The notes beneath the pieces are model-generated. The model saw nothing but the letters and a program-made list of their open reading frames with translations. It did not search any database and was not told the DNA's origin. DNA of 64,000 nt from Alterluteimonas quercicellularis (GTDB taxonomy: Bacteria; Pseudomonadota; Gammaproteobacteria; Xanthomonadales; Xanthomonadaceae), in contig NZ_JAIWPR010000022.1 in NCBI RefSeq assembly GCF_021191635.1, forward strand, positions 53,348 through 117,347. The letters are read 5' to 3'. The position numbers were made by a program, and so were the translations under genes. Positions 12,777-25,548 of this stretch are shown one piece after another (the first letter of the stretch is position 1; the number at the start of each line of letters is the position of its first letter).

Positions 12777-12950
12777 CTACTCGCCGCGAAGGCGCTTGAG
12801 GCGGAAGAACAGCGCCCGCAGGTCCTCCTGCGCCAGGCCCGTCAGTGTCCGGCACTCGTCCTCGTCGACGGCATGAGCGAAATAGTTGAGCGCATTGAGG
12901 AGGGCGTCGGCTTCGCCGGGCGAGACGTCGAACGCGAGCTTGGAGGTCAT
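12777..12950 (-). CDS. 57-residue protein, possible immunity partner of the secreted RNase-like protein
   Basis: This short frame runs from ATG at 12950, preceded by GGAG at a good distance, to TAG at 12777. The product is cytoplasmic (no signal peptide), predicted mostly helical, and acidic in the middle (AVDEDECRTL) with a basic end (LKRLRGE). I recognise no family. It starts 54 bp after the stop codon of the secreted RNase-like gene, on the same strand and probably the same transcript. A small cytoplasmic protein encoded directly downstream of a secreted nuclease is the classical layout of toxin and inhibitor (barnase/barstar), hence the proposal; this is inference only. Confidence 0.6.
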   Translation of the reverse strand: MTSKLAFDVSPGEADALLNALNYFAHAVDEDECRTLTGLAQEDLRALFFRLKRLRGE

Positions 12951-13004
12951 GGGCGGCTCCGGAAGAAGGCGCCCGGGGACCGGCCCCGGGCGCGAGACAT
13001 CGAC

Positions 13005-13421
13005 TCAGATCAGGTTGTTGTAGTAGGTCACGCCCGCGTTCGGGCGGAATGCGGTGCCGCAATCGTTGGCGCCCGGGTTGTAGATCACGACGGTGCCGGT
13101 CCGGTTGTCCCAGTACGCACGGCGGTTGTTGGCGAGCGCCTTGGATTGTGACGGATTGTTGATGATGCCGGCGACGAGGGTGGCGAACTGCCCGGCGTTG
13201 GCGATCGTCGCATCCGGAAACGGCAGTCCGGCGATGACGCGGCCGTGCACGAACTCGCTGCCGTGCTTCGCGAACGCGTGTCCGTTGGCGATCGCGGCGG
13301 CGCGCGTCTGGGTCGTGGTGGCCGTGCACTGGGCGAGCGCCTGCGAGGGCAGCGCCAGCGCGAGCAGCAGGGCGACGAGGACGCCGCCGAGCCCGCGGCG
13401 GAGAGTGGACAGGGAGGACAT
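13005..13421 (-). CDS. Secreted protein with RNase-toxin-like (BECR-type) domain
   Basis: The 138-residue product has a clear signal peptide (residues 1-30, cleavage after SQALA). The rest looks like the C-terminal nuclease domain of contact-dependent or polymorphic toxins of the barnase/EndoU/colicin E5-like (BECR) group: HAFAKH (His48, His53), then RRAYWD (residues 100-105), a GTVVIYNP strand and the terminal GTAFRP (residues 122-127). In those toxins the conserved His, Arg, Tyr and Thr are catalytic or structural. Here the domain stands alone behind a Sec signal instead of at the end of a large exoprotein. ATG 13421 has a GGAG upstream. The family call is from memory of motifs and unconfirmed. 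Confidence 0.68.
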   Translation of the reverse strand: MSSLSTLRRGLGGVLVALLLALALPSQALAQCTATTTQTRAAAIANGHAFAKHGSEFVHGRVIAGLPFPDATIANAGQFATLVAGIINNPSQSKALANNRRAYWDNRTGTVVIYNPGANDCGTAFRPNAGVTYYNNLI

Positions 13422-13455
13422 GATGGAAGACTCCTTAGGTGTTGGTTGCGCAAGT

Positions 13456-14124
13456 TCAGGAAAGGGGAATGGCGAGAAAGCCTGCGGTCTTCGAGAGGTC
13501 GGCCAGCCGGCCCTGCGCCCGCATCTGCGCCACGAACTGTGTCGCGGCGTCGGACTGGGCGTCCGCCAGGGCATAGGTCGTGCTGGTCCAGGCCACGGAA
13601 AGCAGCCGCTGGGGCGACGACGGCCATGCGTTGCCGGCCTCCGGCGCAGCCGACCAGGACACCTGCAATGCCATGTAGCCCAGGAGCGGCACGTCGCCGC
13701 GGGGGCGCTGCAGGACGATCAGCGGAACGCCCGGTTCCGTGCCGGGGGCAGAACCCGCCGGCGCGGACTTCGCGCCCGCGACCACGGGTCCGGTCAGCGC
13801 GGAGAGCCGTGCGGCCTGCGAGACCACGCCCCAGGCGCCCGCCAGCAGCCCCGCCAGGCTCCGGCTCCCCGCCTGCGAACCGGGGGGAACCTTCACCTGG
13901 TCGGCGTACCGGGTGCTGCCCTGCATCACCAGGCCCGGCAGGTTGGCGAAGGCCTGGCCGACCGCATCGACGGTCCGGGCCGCACCGCCCGCCTCGAAGT
14001 ACCAGGCGAGGACCGACAGGTAGTCGCGCAGCACGGCCCCGGCCGAGCCGGCGGCAGGCGGGGACGGCGCCGCCAGTTCGATGTACATCGGCGCGCGCGC
14101 CGAGGCTGGAGCGGGCGTGTTCAT
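13456..14124 (-). CDS. Hypothetical 222-residue protein of the accessory cluster
   Basis: I recognise no family. The start MNTPAPASARAP at 14124 follows GGAGG in the 47-bp gap after the preceding gene. There is no signal peptide or clear membrane helix and no cysteine. The middle is Ala/Gly/Ser-rich, with an apparently disordered Pro/Ala/Gly stretch near residues 120-130. Its C-terminal half (LLGYMALQVSW, then LLSVAWTSTTYALADAQSD) has a layout loosely like that of the 288-residue neighbour (AFGYQPVLDSAG, then LVSTADYYFVSFSQSE), so the two may be distant paralogues. It lies between that gene and the secreted RNase-like gene, on the same strand. Confidence 0.75.
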   Translation of the reverse strand: MNTPAPASARAPMYIELAAPSPPAAGSAGAVLRDYLSVLAWYFEAGGAARTVDAVGQAFANLPGLVMQGSTRYADQVKVPPGSQAGSRSLAGLLAGAWGVVSQAARLSALTGPVVAGAKSAPAGSAPGTEPGVPLIVLQRPRGDVPLLGYMALQVSWSAAPEAGNAWPSSPQRLLSVAWTSTTYALADAQSDAATQFVAQMRAQGRLADLSKTAGFLAIPLS

Positions 14125-14171
14125 GGCGAACCTCCTGGAGTGGAACGGGCCGGGACCGGCCTCGGCGCGGG

Positions 14172-15038
14172 TCAGCTCTTCGCCACGTTGCCGCCGAAGA
14201 AGTTCTTCGACTTGGTCACGTCGTCGCGGGTCGAGCCGGTGATGACGTCGTTCCAGTCCTTGCGGTTCTGCTGGTTGATCTCGTTGGACAGGTTCGCCCA
14301 GTTGAGCAGCAGCGTGCCCTTGCGGTACTTGAAGTCGAAGTCGAAGACCTCCGCCGAGGCGCAGTTGGAATACACCGTCTTCTCGCTCTGGCTGAAGCTC
14401 ACGAAGTAGTAGTCGGCCGTGCTCACCAGCTGCCAGGTGCCTGCGCTGTCGAGCACGGGCTGGTAGCCGAACGCGAGGTGGTAGGTGTCCATGCTCGTCT
14501 GCTTGGACTGCGTTCCCAGGCGGATCTGGTCGCCCAGCGTCTGCAGGAACCCGGTGAACGAGCCGGCCAGGCCGGCGCCGGAGGCCCAGCCGATCATCGT
14601 GCTCAGGAAGCTGGTGGCGATCTCGACGCCCCGGATGTGCTGCTGGAAGGTGTACTGGGTGATCTCGGTCGGGGTGTAGAACTCCGCGGGCAGGTTGCTC
14701 AGCGGCGACTGCCAGTTGGCCGGATTGGCCCACTGCGCCGGATCCTGCTGGTAGTTGCGGGTCATCCACGCGGTGACCAGGCCCAGGCCGGACTGCAGGT
14801 AGAACTGCTGATCCTTCAGCAGCTGCGCGAACACGGCCCTCTCGTCGTCGCTCACGCCGTCCGGCAGGACACCGTTGAACTGCATCACCCCGCCGGTGGT
14901 GTTGCCGTTGGGCTGGAACATGGTCGGCACGTTGCCCGCCCCCTGGGGATCGGGGTCGGCCGCGGCCTTGAGGCCCCGCGGGGCCCGAAGGAAAAAGCTC
15001 CTGGCGCCGTGGAGCTGGGTGGATACGAGTGCATTCAT
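14172..15038 (-). CDS. Hypothetical 288-residue single-cysteine protein, possibly Evf-like
   Basis: The product has no signal peptide. It has a helical amphipathic or hydrophobic segment (about residues 136-170, rich in Gly, Ala, Phe and Ile) and a beta-rich C-terminal half. The only cysteine is Cys226, in VYSNCASAEVFDFDF. Size, a hydrophobic core region and a lone cysteine in the C-terminal third recall the Erwinia virulence factor Evf, a protein of similar length that is palmitoylated on one cysteine. I could not verify sequence similarity, so this is a weak hypothesis. Start ATG 15038 has GGAGGAG upstream. It is the first gene after the Crp-family regulator, 104 bp away, with a perfect palindrome in between. 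Confidence 0.72.
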   Translation of the reverse strand: MNALVSTQLHGARSFFLRAPRGLKAAADPDPQGAGNVPTMFQPNGNTTGGVMQFNGVLPDGVSDDERAVFAQLLKDQQFYLQSGLGLVTAWMTRNYQQDPAQWANPANWQSPLSNLPAEFYTPTEITQYTFQQHIRGVEIATSFLSTMIGWASGAGLAGSFTGFLQTLGDQIRLGTQSKQTSMDTYHLAFGYQPVLDSAGTWQLVSTADYYFVSFSQSEKTVYSNCASAEVFDFDFKYRKGTLLLNWANLSNEINQQNRKDWNDVITGSTRDDVTKSKNFFGGNVAKS

Positions 15039-15110
15039 GGCGTACTCCTCCTTGATCGCGGGCACCATTGCCCGCGCAAGGCCACCTTGGTCCTGCGGCG
15101 GCGGCCGGCC

Positions 15111-15126
15111 TGTTCCCTGGGGAACA
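15111..15126. promoter_or_regulatory. Palindromic candidate operator TGTTCCC-N2-GGGAACA
   Basis: A perfect 7+2+7 palindrome lies 17 bp beyond the stop of the Crp-family gene and 72 bp before the start of the 288-residue gene. I found no second copy by eye. It is a plausible operator for the adjacent regulator, though it does not match the E. coli Crp (TGTGA-N6-TCACA) or Fnr sites. Confidence 0.5.
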
Positions 15127-15142
15127 CCACGAGGCGCCAACC

Positions 15143-15829
15143 TCAGCCCCGCCGCCCGGCGATCCGGGCCAGCGCCGCGCCGTCGCGCACGAGCACCGCA
15201 CCCTCCACGAGTTCGATCGCGCCCATACGCTGGAACACCTGCAGGTGCTGGTTGACCTTCGGACGCGACGCGTTGGCCATCTGCGCCAGGGCGCTCTGGC
15301 TGAATCGATGGGGGCGCATGGCCGCGTGCAGGGAGGATCTCGCGTGCAGCCGCGCGATCAGGCGCGCCAGTCGGGCGTCCAGGGGATGCAGGGCGAGATC
15401 CTCCAGCAGCTCGAGCAGCCAGTACTCGCGTTCGGCGAGCATGGCGTTGCAGCGCCTGAGCAGTTCGGCGCCGTCCTCGCCACGCGCCAAGGCGGTCCAG
15501 GGAACGCACAGCGCCTGCGTCGGCTCCTGCGCCATCGCGACGAGCGAAGGATGGGGGCGACCGCCTTGCGCCAGCTCGCCCAGCACCTCGCCGCGGCCGA
15601 CGATCGCGACGACGAACTCGCGCCCGCCCAGCGAGACCAGCGAAAGGCGTATCGAACCGCGCACGACCACGTAGAGCGCCTGCGTGCGTCGCCCCTGCAG
15701 CGGCAGGAAGGCGCCGTCCTCCAGCGTGTGCTCCCTGGTCTGGCGCGCCATCGCCCGGAGCGCCGCCTCGGCCAGACCCTCGAACAACGGCGTTCGCGCC
15801 AACATGCGGCGGCGCTCCTCCAACCTCAC
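15143..15829 (-). CDS. Crp/Fnr family transcriptional regulator
   Basis: The 228-residue protein has an N-terminal cyclic-nucleotide-type beta-barrel (about residues 14-125, with GEVLGELA in the position of the cAMP pocket of CRP). A helical dimerisation segment and a C-terminal helix-turn-helix (about residues 176-208, SALAQMANASRPKVNQHL) follow. No N-terminal Cys cluster of Fnr type is present. I chose GTG 15829 because a G-rich ribosome binding site lies upstream and it leaves the usual N-terminal helix; ATG 15805 is the alternative. It probably controls the downstream cluster. A dyad CGACA-N6-TGTCG at 15915-15930, 86 bp upstream, could be its own site. Confidence 0.85.
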   Translation of the reverse strand: MRLEERRRMLARTPLFEGLAEAALRAMARQTREHTLEDGAFLPLQGRRTQALYVVVRGSIRLSLVSLGGREFVVAIVGRGEVLGELAQGGRPHPSLVAMAQEPTQALCVPWTALARGEDGAELLRRCNAMLAEREYWLLELLEDLALHPLDARLARLIARLHARSSLHAAMRPHRFSQSALAQMANASRPKVNQHLQVFQRMGAIELVEGAVLVRDGAALARIAGRRG

Positions 15830-16285
15830 CCGGCGCCCCCCGTCACCCGGCGCGCGAGCGCGGGCGCCTGCCCGTAGCCCCTGCCGACTGCGAAGAACGA
15901 ACAGCCGGTCATCACGACATATCCCTGTCGAGGCGTTGATCCAGCGGAACCGACCGTCCGCTCCCCTGTGGCGGGCCAGGCGAATCGAAGCCGGGAACGG
16001 TGACGAGACGCGGGCCTGCGTGCGCGAGCGGACGATATCAGACCCGATGTCCCTTCCCCGCGACTCCGCGCAGCGACGTCGCCGCGCCCGCCGCCCTCGC
16101 CTGCCGGCCGATCGACCGGGTCCCGCCTGGCCGCTCGCGCCGGCGGCGCGACGCCTCGGGGACGTCCCGCTCATTGGCTACAATTCCCGGCTCGCGACGC
16201 ATCCGCCCCTGCCGCTGTCCGCCTCCGGCGCGGCGCGGAGGCGCGCCCCCTCGATTCGCCGCAACCGACCGAGAACAACGCCTCC
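15830..16285. other. Divergent intergenic region, Crp-like gene and mutS
   Basis: These 456 bases hold the divergent control region. On the plus strand TACAAT (16179-16184) is a likely -10 box for mutS, with a weak -35. On the minus side the dyad CGACA-N6-TGTCG (15915-15930) may serve the regulator gene. No coding sequence is supported. Confidence 0.6.
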
Positions 16286-18862
<2,577 letters not shown>

Positions 18863-18870
18863 CCGGCGTC

Positions 18871-18945
18871 CTGTAGGAGCGCGCTCGCGCGCGACGCTTT
18901 AGTTTTCCGGGGGAAAGAACATCGCGCGCGAGCGCGCTCCTACAG
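18871..18945. repeat. REP pair in inverted orientation (BIME-like)
   Basis: Two copies of the REP-like palindrome face each other at 18871-18895 and 18921-18945. The whole unit can fold into one long hairpin. It separates the convergent mutS and 18980-19435 genes and may end both transcripts. Confidence 0.85.
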
Positions 18946-18979
18946 ACAGACAGACCGCGTCGCGCCGCCGGCACGGCGC

Positions 18980-19435
18980 TCAGGGCCGGGTCGGTACCGG
19001 CTGCGCCTGCCGCTGCGCTTCGCGCACGCGGGCGTCCTGCGCGGCGGCGTCGCGCTCGCGCTGCAGGGCCTGCACGCGCCGCTGCGCGGCCTGCTGCTCG
19101 CGCTGGGTCGACAGCGCCTCCTGCGTCGAAGGCGTCCCGGCGGCCGGCAGCGCGCGCAGCCGGTCGGCGTGCCGCCGTTCGGCTTCCACGGCATTGCGCT
19201 GCGCGTCCACGCGCTGCTGCGCCTGCCGCACCTGCGGGTCCTGGCCGGCGGCCGGGCGCACCACGGGGGCGACCGACGCGGGCGGGTTGCGCCACTGCGT
19301 TTGCTCGGCCTGGCGCGGCGTGGGCTCGGGCGCGCGCACCTGGGCGAGCGCCGGCGCCGCGATCGCCGCGGCGATCAGCAGGGCCCAGGCGGCGCGGCGG
19401 CGAGGAGCGCGGGTGTGGGAGAGTTCGCGGCTCAT
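18980..19435 (-). CDS. Secreted Gln/Arg-rich coiled-coil protein, unknown function
   Basis: The 151-residue product starts at ATG 19435 with a signal peptide (residues 1-32, ending APALAQ). The mature part is charged and rich in Gln, Ala and Arg, with heptad-like spacing over roughly residues 65-145, suggesting a periplasmic coiled coil. I recognise no family. The frame stays open upstream to 19963 but that part is antisense to the katG start and not coding. It is convergent with mutS across a REP pair and divergent from katG. Confidence 0.7.
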   Translation of the reverse strand: MSRELSHTRAPRRRAAWALLIAAAIAAPALAQVRAPEPTPRQAEQTQWRNPPASVAPVVRPAAGQDPQVRQAQQRVDAQRNAVEAERRHADRLRALPAAGTPSTQEALSTQREQQAAQRRVQALQRERDAAAQDARVREAQRQAQPVPTRP

Positions 19436-19528
19436 GGGGACTCCGGTGGCGATGCAGAGGACTCCGGTATACGCGGACGCCACTGAACGTCGCGAGATGG
19501 CGGACGATCCCGCTTCCCGCACTGCACC

Positions 19529-19543
19529 ATAGCGACGCCCTAT
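19529..19543 (+). promoter_or_regulatory. Candidate OxyR site
   Basis: ATAG-N7-CTAT is an exact match to one half of the OxyR consensus. The second half, seven bases on, is poor (TTCC-N7-CGAT). katG is a classical OxyR target in xanthomonads, so position and gene agree. Confidence 0.6.
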
Positions 19544-19625
19544 GGATCCCTTCCCAACAATCGATTTCATTTCTCGTTCCCCGGTCCCTAGTCTGAACGG
19601 ACCTATCCACCCGGAGACGCCAGCC

Positions 19626-19718
19626 ATGCGCAAGCAGTTCCTCCTTCGGACCACCGGACGTGGCGCGCGCCCGCCCACGGCCCGGACGCGACGAGCGCGG
19701 CGGTCCTCTCCGCGGTAG
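19626..19718 (+). CDS. 30-residue leader ORF upstream of katG
   Basis: An ATG at 19626 follows a good ribosome binding site (CGGAGACG) and lies downstream of the putative OxyR-controlled promoter. The peptide starts [11 protein letters not shown] and is strongly basic ([12 protein letters not shown]), ending at TAG 19718. It could be a real leader peptide, the decayed start of a former gene, or chance in GC-rich DNA. Confidence 0.35.
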   Translation: MRKQFLLRTTGRGARPPTARTRRARRSSPR

Positions 19719-22103
<2,385 letters not shown>

Positions 22104-22282
22104 CCCGCACGACCGCATGCGCGTCGTCGGCCCGCCGTCTCCCGCGCTCGTCGCGGGAGGCGGCGTACAGGCGCCTGCTCGATCGCCTTCTGGGCGACGG
22201 CCGAGTCCCGCGGATCGCAGACGTCCGCGACTAGGCCGTATCGACGACATGCTCACCACAGCAGGTTGGATGTCGCGGCGTG

Positions 22283-22692
<410 letters not shown>

Positions 22693-22696
<4 letters not shown>

Positions 22697-23022
22697 GGGC
22701 GCGGCACCGGCACCGGATGCGGATGGGGCAGGCGATCGACCGTGGTCTGCACGGCCTGGGCGTCCCTGGCCTGCCTGCGCGCCCGCGCGCAGGCCTGCGA
22801 GATGTGCCGCGAACGCAACAGGCGCGCCTCGTCCGCCTCGGCCTCGGGCGCCACCGGCTGTTCCGCCGAGGCGCGGGCCTCGTCGGCGCACCAGGGATAG
22901 CCGTCGACGGGGACGTCGCGGCCGGCGACCGGCGACCCGCTGCCGGCGGCGCAGCCGGCCAGGACGAGCAGGAGGCAGGCGGCGGGCAGTCGCAGCGGCA
23001 TGGGCATCGGTCGTTCGCGCAT
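22693..23022 (-). CDS. Small putative lipoprotein
   Basis: The 109-residue product has a lipoprotein signal peptide with lipobox LAGC (Cys24). The mature part is short, Ala/Glu-rich and contains a Pro/His-rich end (DRLPHPHPVPVPRP). No family is recognised. Starts at 23022 (MRERPMPMP) or the following Met codons are possible; none has a strong ribosome binding site. Its stop overlaps the hslR start by four bases. Confidence 0.65.
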
Positions 23023-23099
23023 CGGCGTGTCCGAGCTGGGCTCGGGCCGATTCTAGGACACGCATGGCGGCCGTGCAGCCGCCTCCGAGTCCTCCGGGC

Positions 23100-24449
23100 T
23101 CAGCCTGCGCCGGGCGCCGTGGGCAGCGTCAGCTGCGCGCAGAGGCCGCCGCCGTCCAGGTTGCGCAGCGACAGGGCGCCGTCGTAGCCGGCGGCGATGC
23201 CGTCGGCGATCGCCAGCCCCAGCCCGCTGCCCGGCACGCGCTCGTCCAGCCGCACGCCGCGGCGCAGCGCCGCTTCCAGGGTCTCCTCAGGGATCCCCGG
23301 CCCGTCGTCGATCACCTGCACGCGCAGCCGGTCGGCCTCGCGCGCCGCCACGATCCGCACCCGGCCGCGCGCCCACTTCGTGGCGTTGTCGATCAGGTTG
23401 CCGAGCATCTCCTCCAGGTCCTCGCGCGCGCCGGCGAACACCGCACCGGGCTCGACCTCCTGCACGAGCTCGGCGCGCGCGTGCGGCGCGGCGGCGAACA
23501 GCCGGCACAGCGCCTCCACCACCGGCGCGACCGGGGTGCGCTGGCGCGCATCGACGGCGAAGCCGCCGGCCAGCCGGCGATCGACCGCCACCCGCATGCG
23601 CGCGACCTGCTCGGCCACCGTCGTGGCGATCGCGGGCCCCGGCCGCTCGCTCTCCGCGGCCAGCACCGACAGCGGCGTCTTCAGTTCGTGCGCGAGGTCC
23701 TGCGCGGCGGTGCGCGCGCGCTCCACGCGACGCGCGTGTTCGTCCAGCAGCTCGTCGATCTGCTGCGCCAGCGGCGCCGCCTCGGCCGGCCAGCGGGCCT
23801 GGCCGAAGCGCACGTCGTCGCCGTTGCGCACGCGCTCCAGGATGCCGCGCATCCGCCGCAGCGGCCGCAGGCCCCACTCCACCTGCCAGGCCAGCAGCGC
23901 CAGCAGCGCCGCCGCGGAGGCGGCGAAGACCAGCATGGCGATGCGGCGGAACTCGCGCGTCTCGGCGATCACGTCGCCGCGGTCGGCGGCCACCAGCACC
24001 GGCACCGCGGCGGCGACGCCGGGCAGGCGCAGCCGCTGCGCACGCACGCGCAGCTGCTGCCCGCGCGGCCCCGGCACGTCCAGCCAGCGCGCCGGCCCCG
24101 CCGGCGGGGACTCGCCCGCGGCGAGCTCGCCGTCCCACAGCGAGCGCGACTGCACGCCGTCGGCGCCCTCGCCCACGCGCCAGTACCAGCCGGAGAACAC
24201 CCGCGCGTAGCGCTCGTCGGCGGGCTCGCGCGCCATCGTCCAGCCGCCGCCCGGGCGCGCCTCGATCAGGCCGGCCAGGGTGGCGAAGTCGTCGTCGAGC
24301 CGGCGATCGAGCGCGCGCAGGCCGGAGCGCTCGAACAGCGCGCCCAGCAGGCCGCCGGCGACCAGCGCCACGCCGGCCACGCCGGCCACGCCGGCCAGCC
24401 ACAACCGCCAGCGCAGCGACAGCGCCCGGGGGCGCGCCGCCGGGGTCAC
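23100..24449 (-). CDS. Sensor histidine kinase (PhoQ-like)
   Basis: The 449-residue inner membrane sensor has transmembrane helices at about 15-37 and 169-189 that flank a 130-residue periplasmic domain, then a HAMP-like region. The phospho-acceptor is His254 (DLAHELKTPL), and the catalytic domain shows N box NLIDNATKWA, G1 DDGPGIPEE and G2 GSGLGLAIADG. It presumably phosphorylates the response regulator encoded just upstream, whose gene it overlaps by four bases (ATGA). The organisation with a PepSY gene resembles PhoPQ-type and copper- or cation-responsive systems. The signal is unknown. Confidence 0.92.
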   Translation of the reverse strand: MTPAARPRALSLRWRLWLAGVAGVAGVALVAGGLLGALFERSGLRALDRRLDDDFATLAGLIEARPGGGWTMAREPADERYARVFSGWYWRVGEGADGVQSRSLWDGELAAGESPPAGPARWLDVPGPRGQQLRVRAQRLRLPGVAAAVPVLVAADRGDVIAETREFRRIAMLVFAASAAALLALLAWQVEWGLRPLRRMRGILERVRNGDDVRFGQARWPAEAAPLAQQIDELLDEHARRVERARTAAQDLAHELKTPLSVLAAESERPGPAIATTVAEQVARMRVAVDRRLAGGFAVDARQRTPVAPVVEALCRLFAAAPHARAELVQEVEPGAVFAGAREDLEEMLGNLIDNATKWARGRVRIVAAREADRLRVQVIDDGPGIPEETLEAALRRGVRLDERVPGSGLGLAIADGIAAGYDGALSLRNLDGGGLCAQLTLPTAPGAG

Positions 24450-25108
24450 GCCGTCTCCGCCAGCCGGAAGCCCTGCCCGCGCACGGTGTGCAGCAGCGGC
24501 ACCCCCAGCTTGCGGCGGATGCGCCCGACCAGCACGTCGAGCACGTTGGAGTCGGGGTCGTAGCCGTTGTCGTAAACGTGCTCGCCCAGCTCGGCGCGGC
24601 TGACCACGCGCCCGGCGTGGTGCATCAGGTAGGCCAGGATGCGGTACTCCTGCGCGGTCAGCGCCAGCGGATCGCCGTCGAGGGCGAAGCGGCCGGCGTG
24701 GGCGTCGAGCTCCAGCGCGCCGCAGCGCAGCCGCGGCGAGGCGTGGCCGGCGCTGCGGCGGATCAGCGCGTGCAGCCGCAGCACCAGTTCCTCGAGCTGG
24801 AACGGCTTGGTGAGATAGTCGTCGGCGCCGGCGTTGAAGCCGGCCAGCTTGTCGTGCCAGCGGCTGCGCGCGGTCAGCACCAGCACCGGCAGCGCCTGCC
24901 CGGCCTCGCGCCAGCGGTGCAGTACCGAGACCCCGTCCAGGCCCGGCAGGCCGAGGTCGAGCACCGCCGCGTCGTAGGCCTCGGTCTGGCCGCGGAACTC
25001 GGCCTCGGCGCCGCCGTCGACGCGGTCGACCGCGAAGCCCGCCGCGTCCAGCGCCGCGGCGATCTTCGCCGCCAGCGCCGCGTCGTCCTCGGCCAGCAGG
25101 ATGCGCAT
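24446..25108 (-). CDS. OmpR/PhoP family response regulator
   Basis: The 220-residue DNA-binding regulator has a receiver domain (residues 1-115) with the acidic pocket EDD at residues 8-10 and phospho-acceptor Asp51 (VLDLGLPGLDG). Lys100 or nearby belongs to the TKPF motif (DYLTKPFQ). A winged-helix output domain follows (residues 125-218). The start ATG at 25108 overlaps the stop of the PepSY gene (TGATG) and its stop overlaps the kinase start, so the three genes are translationally coupled. Likely targets include its own operon and the divergent PepSY gene. Confidence 0.94.
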   Translation of the reverse strand: MRILLAEDDAALAAKIAAALDAAGFAVDRVDGGAEAEFRGQTEAYDAAVLDLGLPGLDGVSVLHRWREAGQALPVLVLTARSRWHDKLAGFNAGADDYLTKPFQLEELVLRLHALIRRSAGHASPRLRCGALELDAHAGRFALDGDPLALTAQEYRILAYLMHHAGRVVSRAELGEHVYDNGYDPDSNVLDVLVGRIRRKLGVPLLHTVRGQGFRLAETA

Positions 25109-25425
25109 CAGTCGTCGATCTCGACCTTGCGCAGGCGCCCGCTGCGCGCGTCGTAGGTCAGCTCGGCGATGCGGCCGTCGTGCATGAGGATCTCGATCTC
25201 GTACTCGTCGTCGTCCAGGTCGACCTCGACCACGCGCCCAGGATAGCGCCGCTCGGCGTCGGCCAGCAGGGTCTCCAGGCGCACGAACTCGCCGCGCCGC
25301 ACGCCCTCGCGGGCGTAGGCGGAATCGTCGCGGCGGGGGCGGTCGTCGTCATCGTCGGCGCGCGCCGGCGAAGGCGCGAGGGCGGCGGCCAGGGCCGCGA
25401 TCAGCATGGCACGTGGGAACGTCAT
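25108..25425 (-). CDS. Periplasmic PepSY-domain protein
   Basis: The 105-residue product has a signal peptide (residues 1-23, ending SPARA) and a single PepSY domain: LADAERRYPGRVVEVDLDDD, then YEIEILMHDGRIAELTYD. PepSY modules often act as inhibitors or sensors for peptidases and are common first genes of two-component operons in proteobacteria. The mature N-terminus is very acidic (ADDDDDRPRRDD), which could bind cations. It is homologous to the divergent gene at 25549. Start ATG 25425. Confidence 0.88.
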   Translation of the reverse strand: MTFPRAMLIAALAAALAPSPARADDDDDRPRRDDSAYAREGVRRGEFVRLETLLADAERRYPGRVVEVDLDDDEYEIEILMHDGRIAELTYDARSGRLRKVEIDD

Positions 25426-25444
25426 GCGGGGCAGTCTGTCGGAA

Positions 25445-25496
25445 GCGGTTAACCCGATCGTGAACGCGTCGATCAGAACGCGGTTAGGGGCGATCG
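25445..25496. promoter_or_regulatory. Direct repeats in the divergent PepSY promoter region
   Basis: The heptamer GCGGTTA occurs at 25445-25451 and 25480-25486, 35 bp apart, each followed within a few bases by CGATCG. GTGAACGCG lies between them. Tandem half-sites on one face are typical of OmpR/PhoP-type regulators, so this may be the operator of the adjacent response regulator. Confidence 0.45.
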
Positions 25497-25548
25497 GGAG
25501 ACTGGCGCCACACCCCGGGAACGCCGGGCCAGCCCAAGGAGACCCGAC

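Noticed and set aside
14172..15509. Longer 445-codon frame extending the 288-residue gene upstream
   Set aside because: The extension is antisense-like, overlaps the Crp-family gene and lacks a ribosome binding site; ATG 15038 has a strong one.
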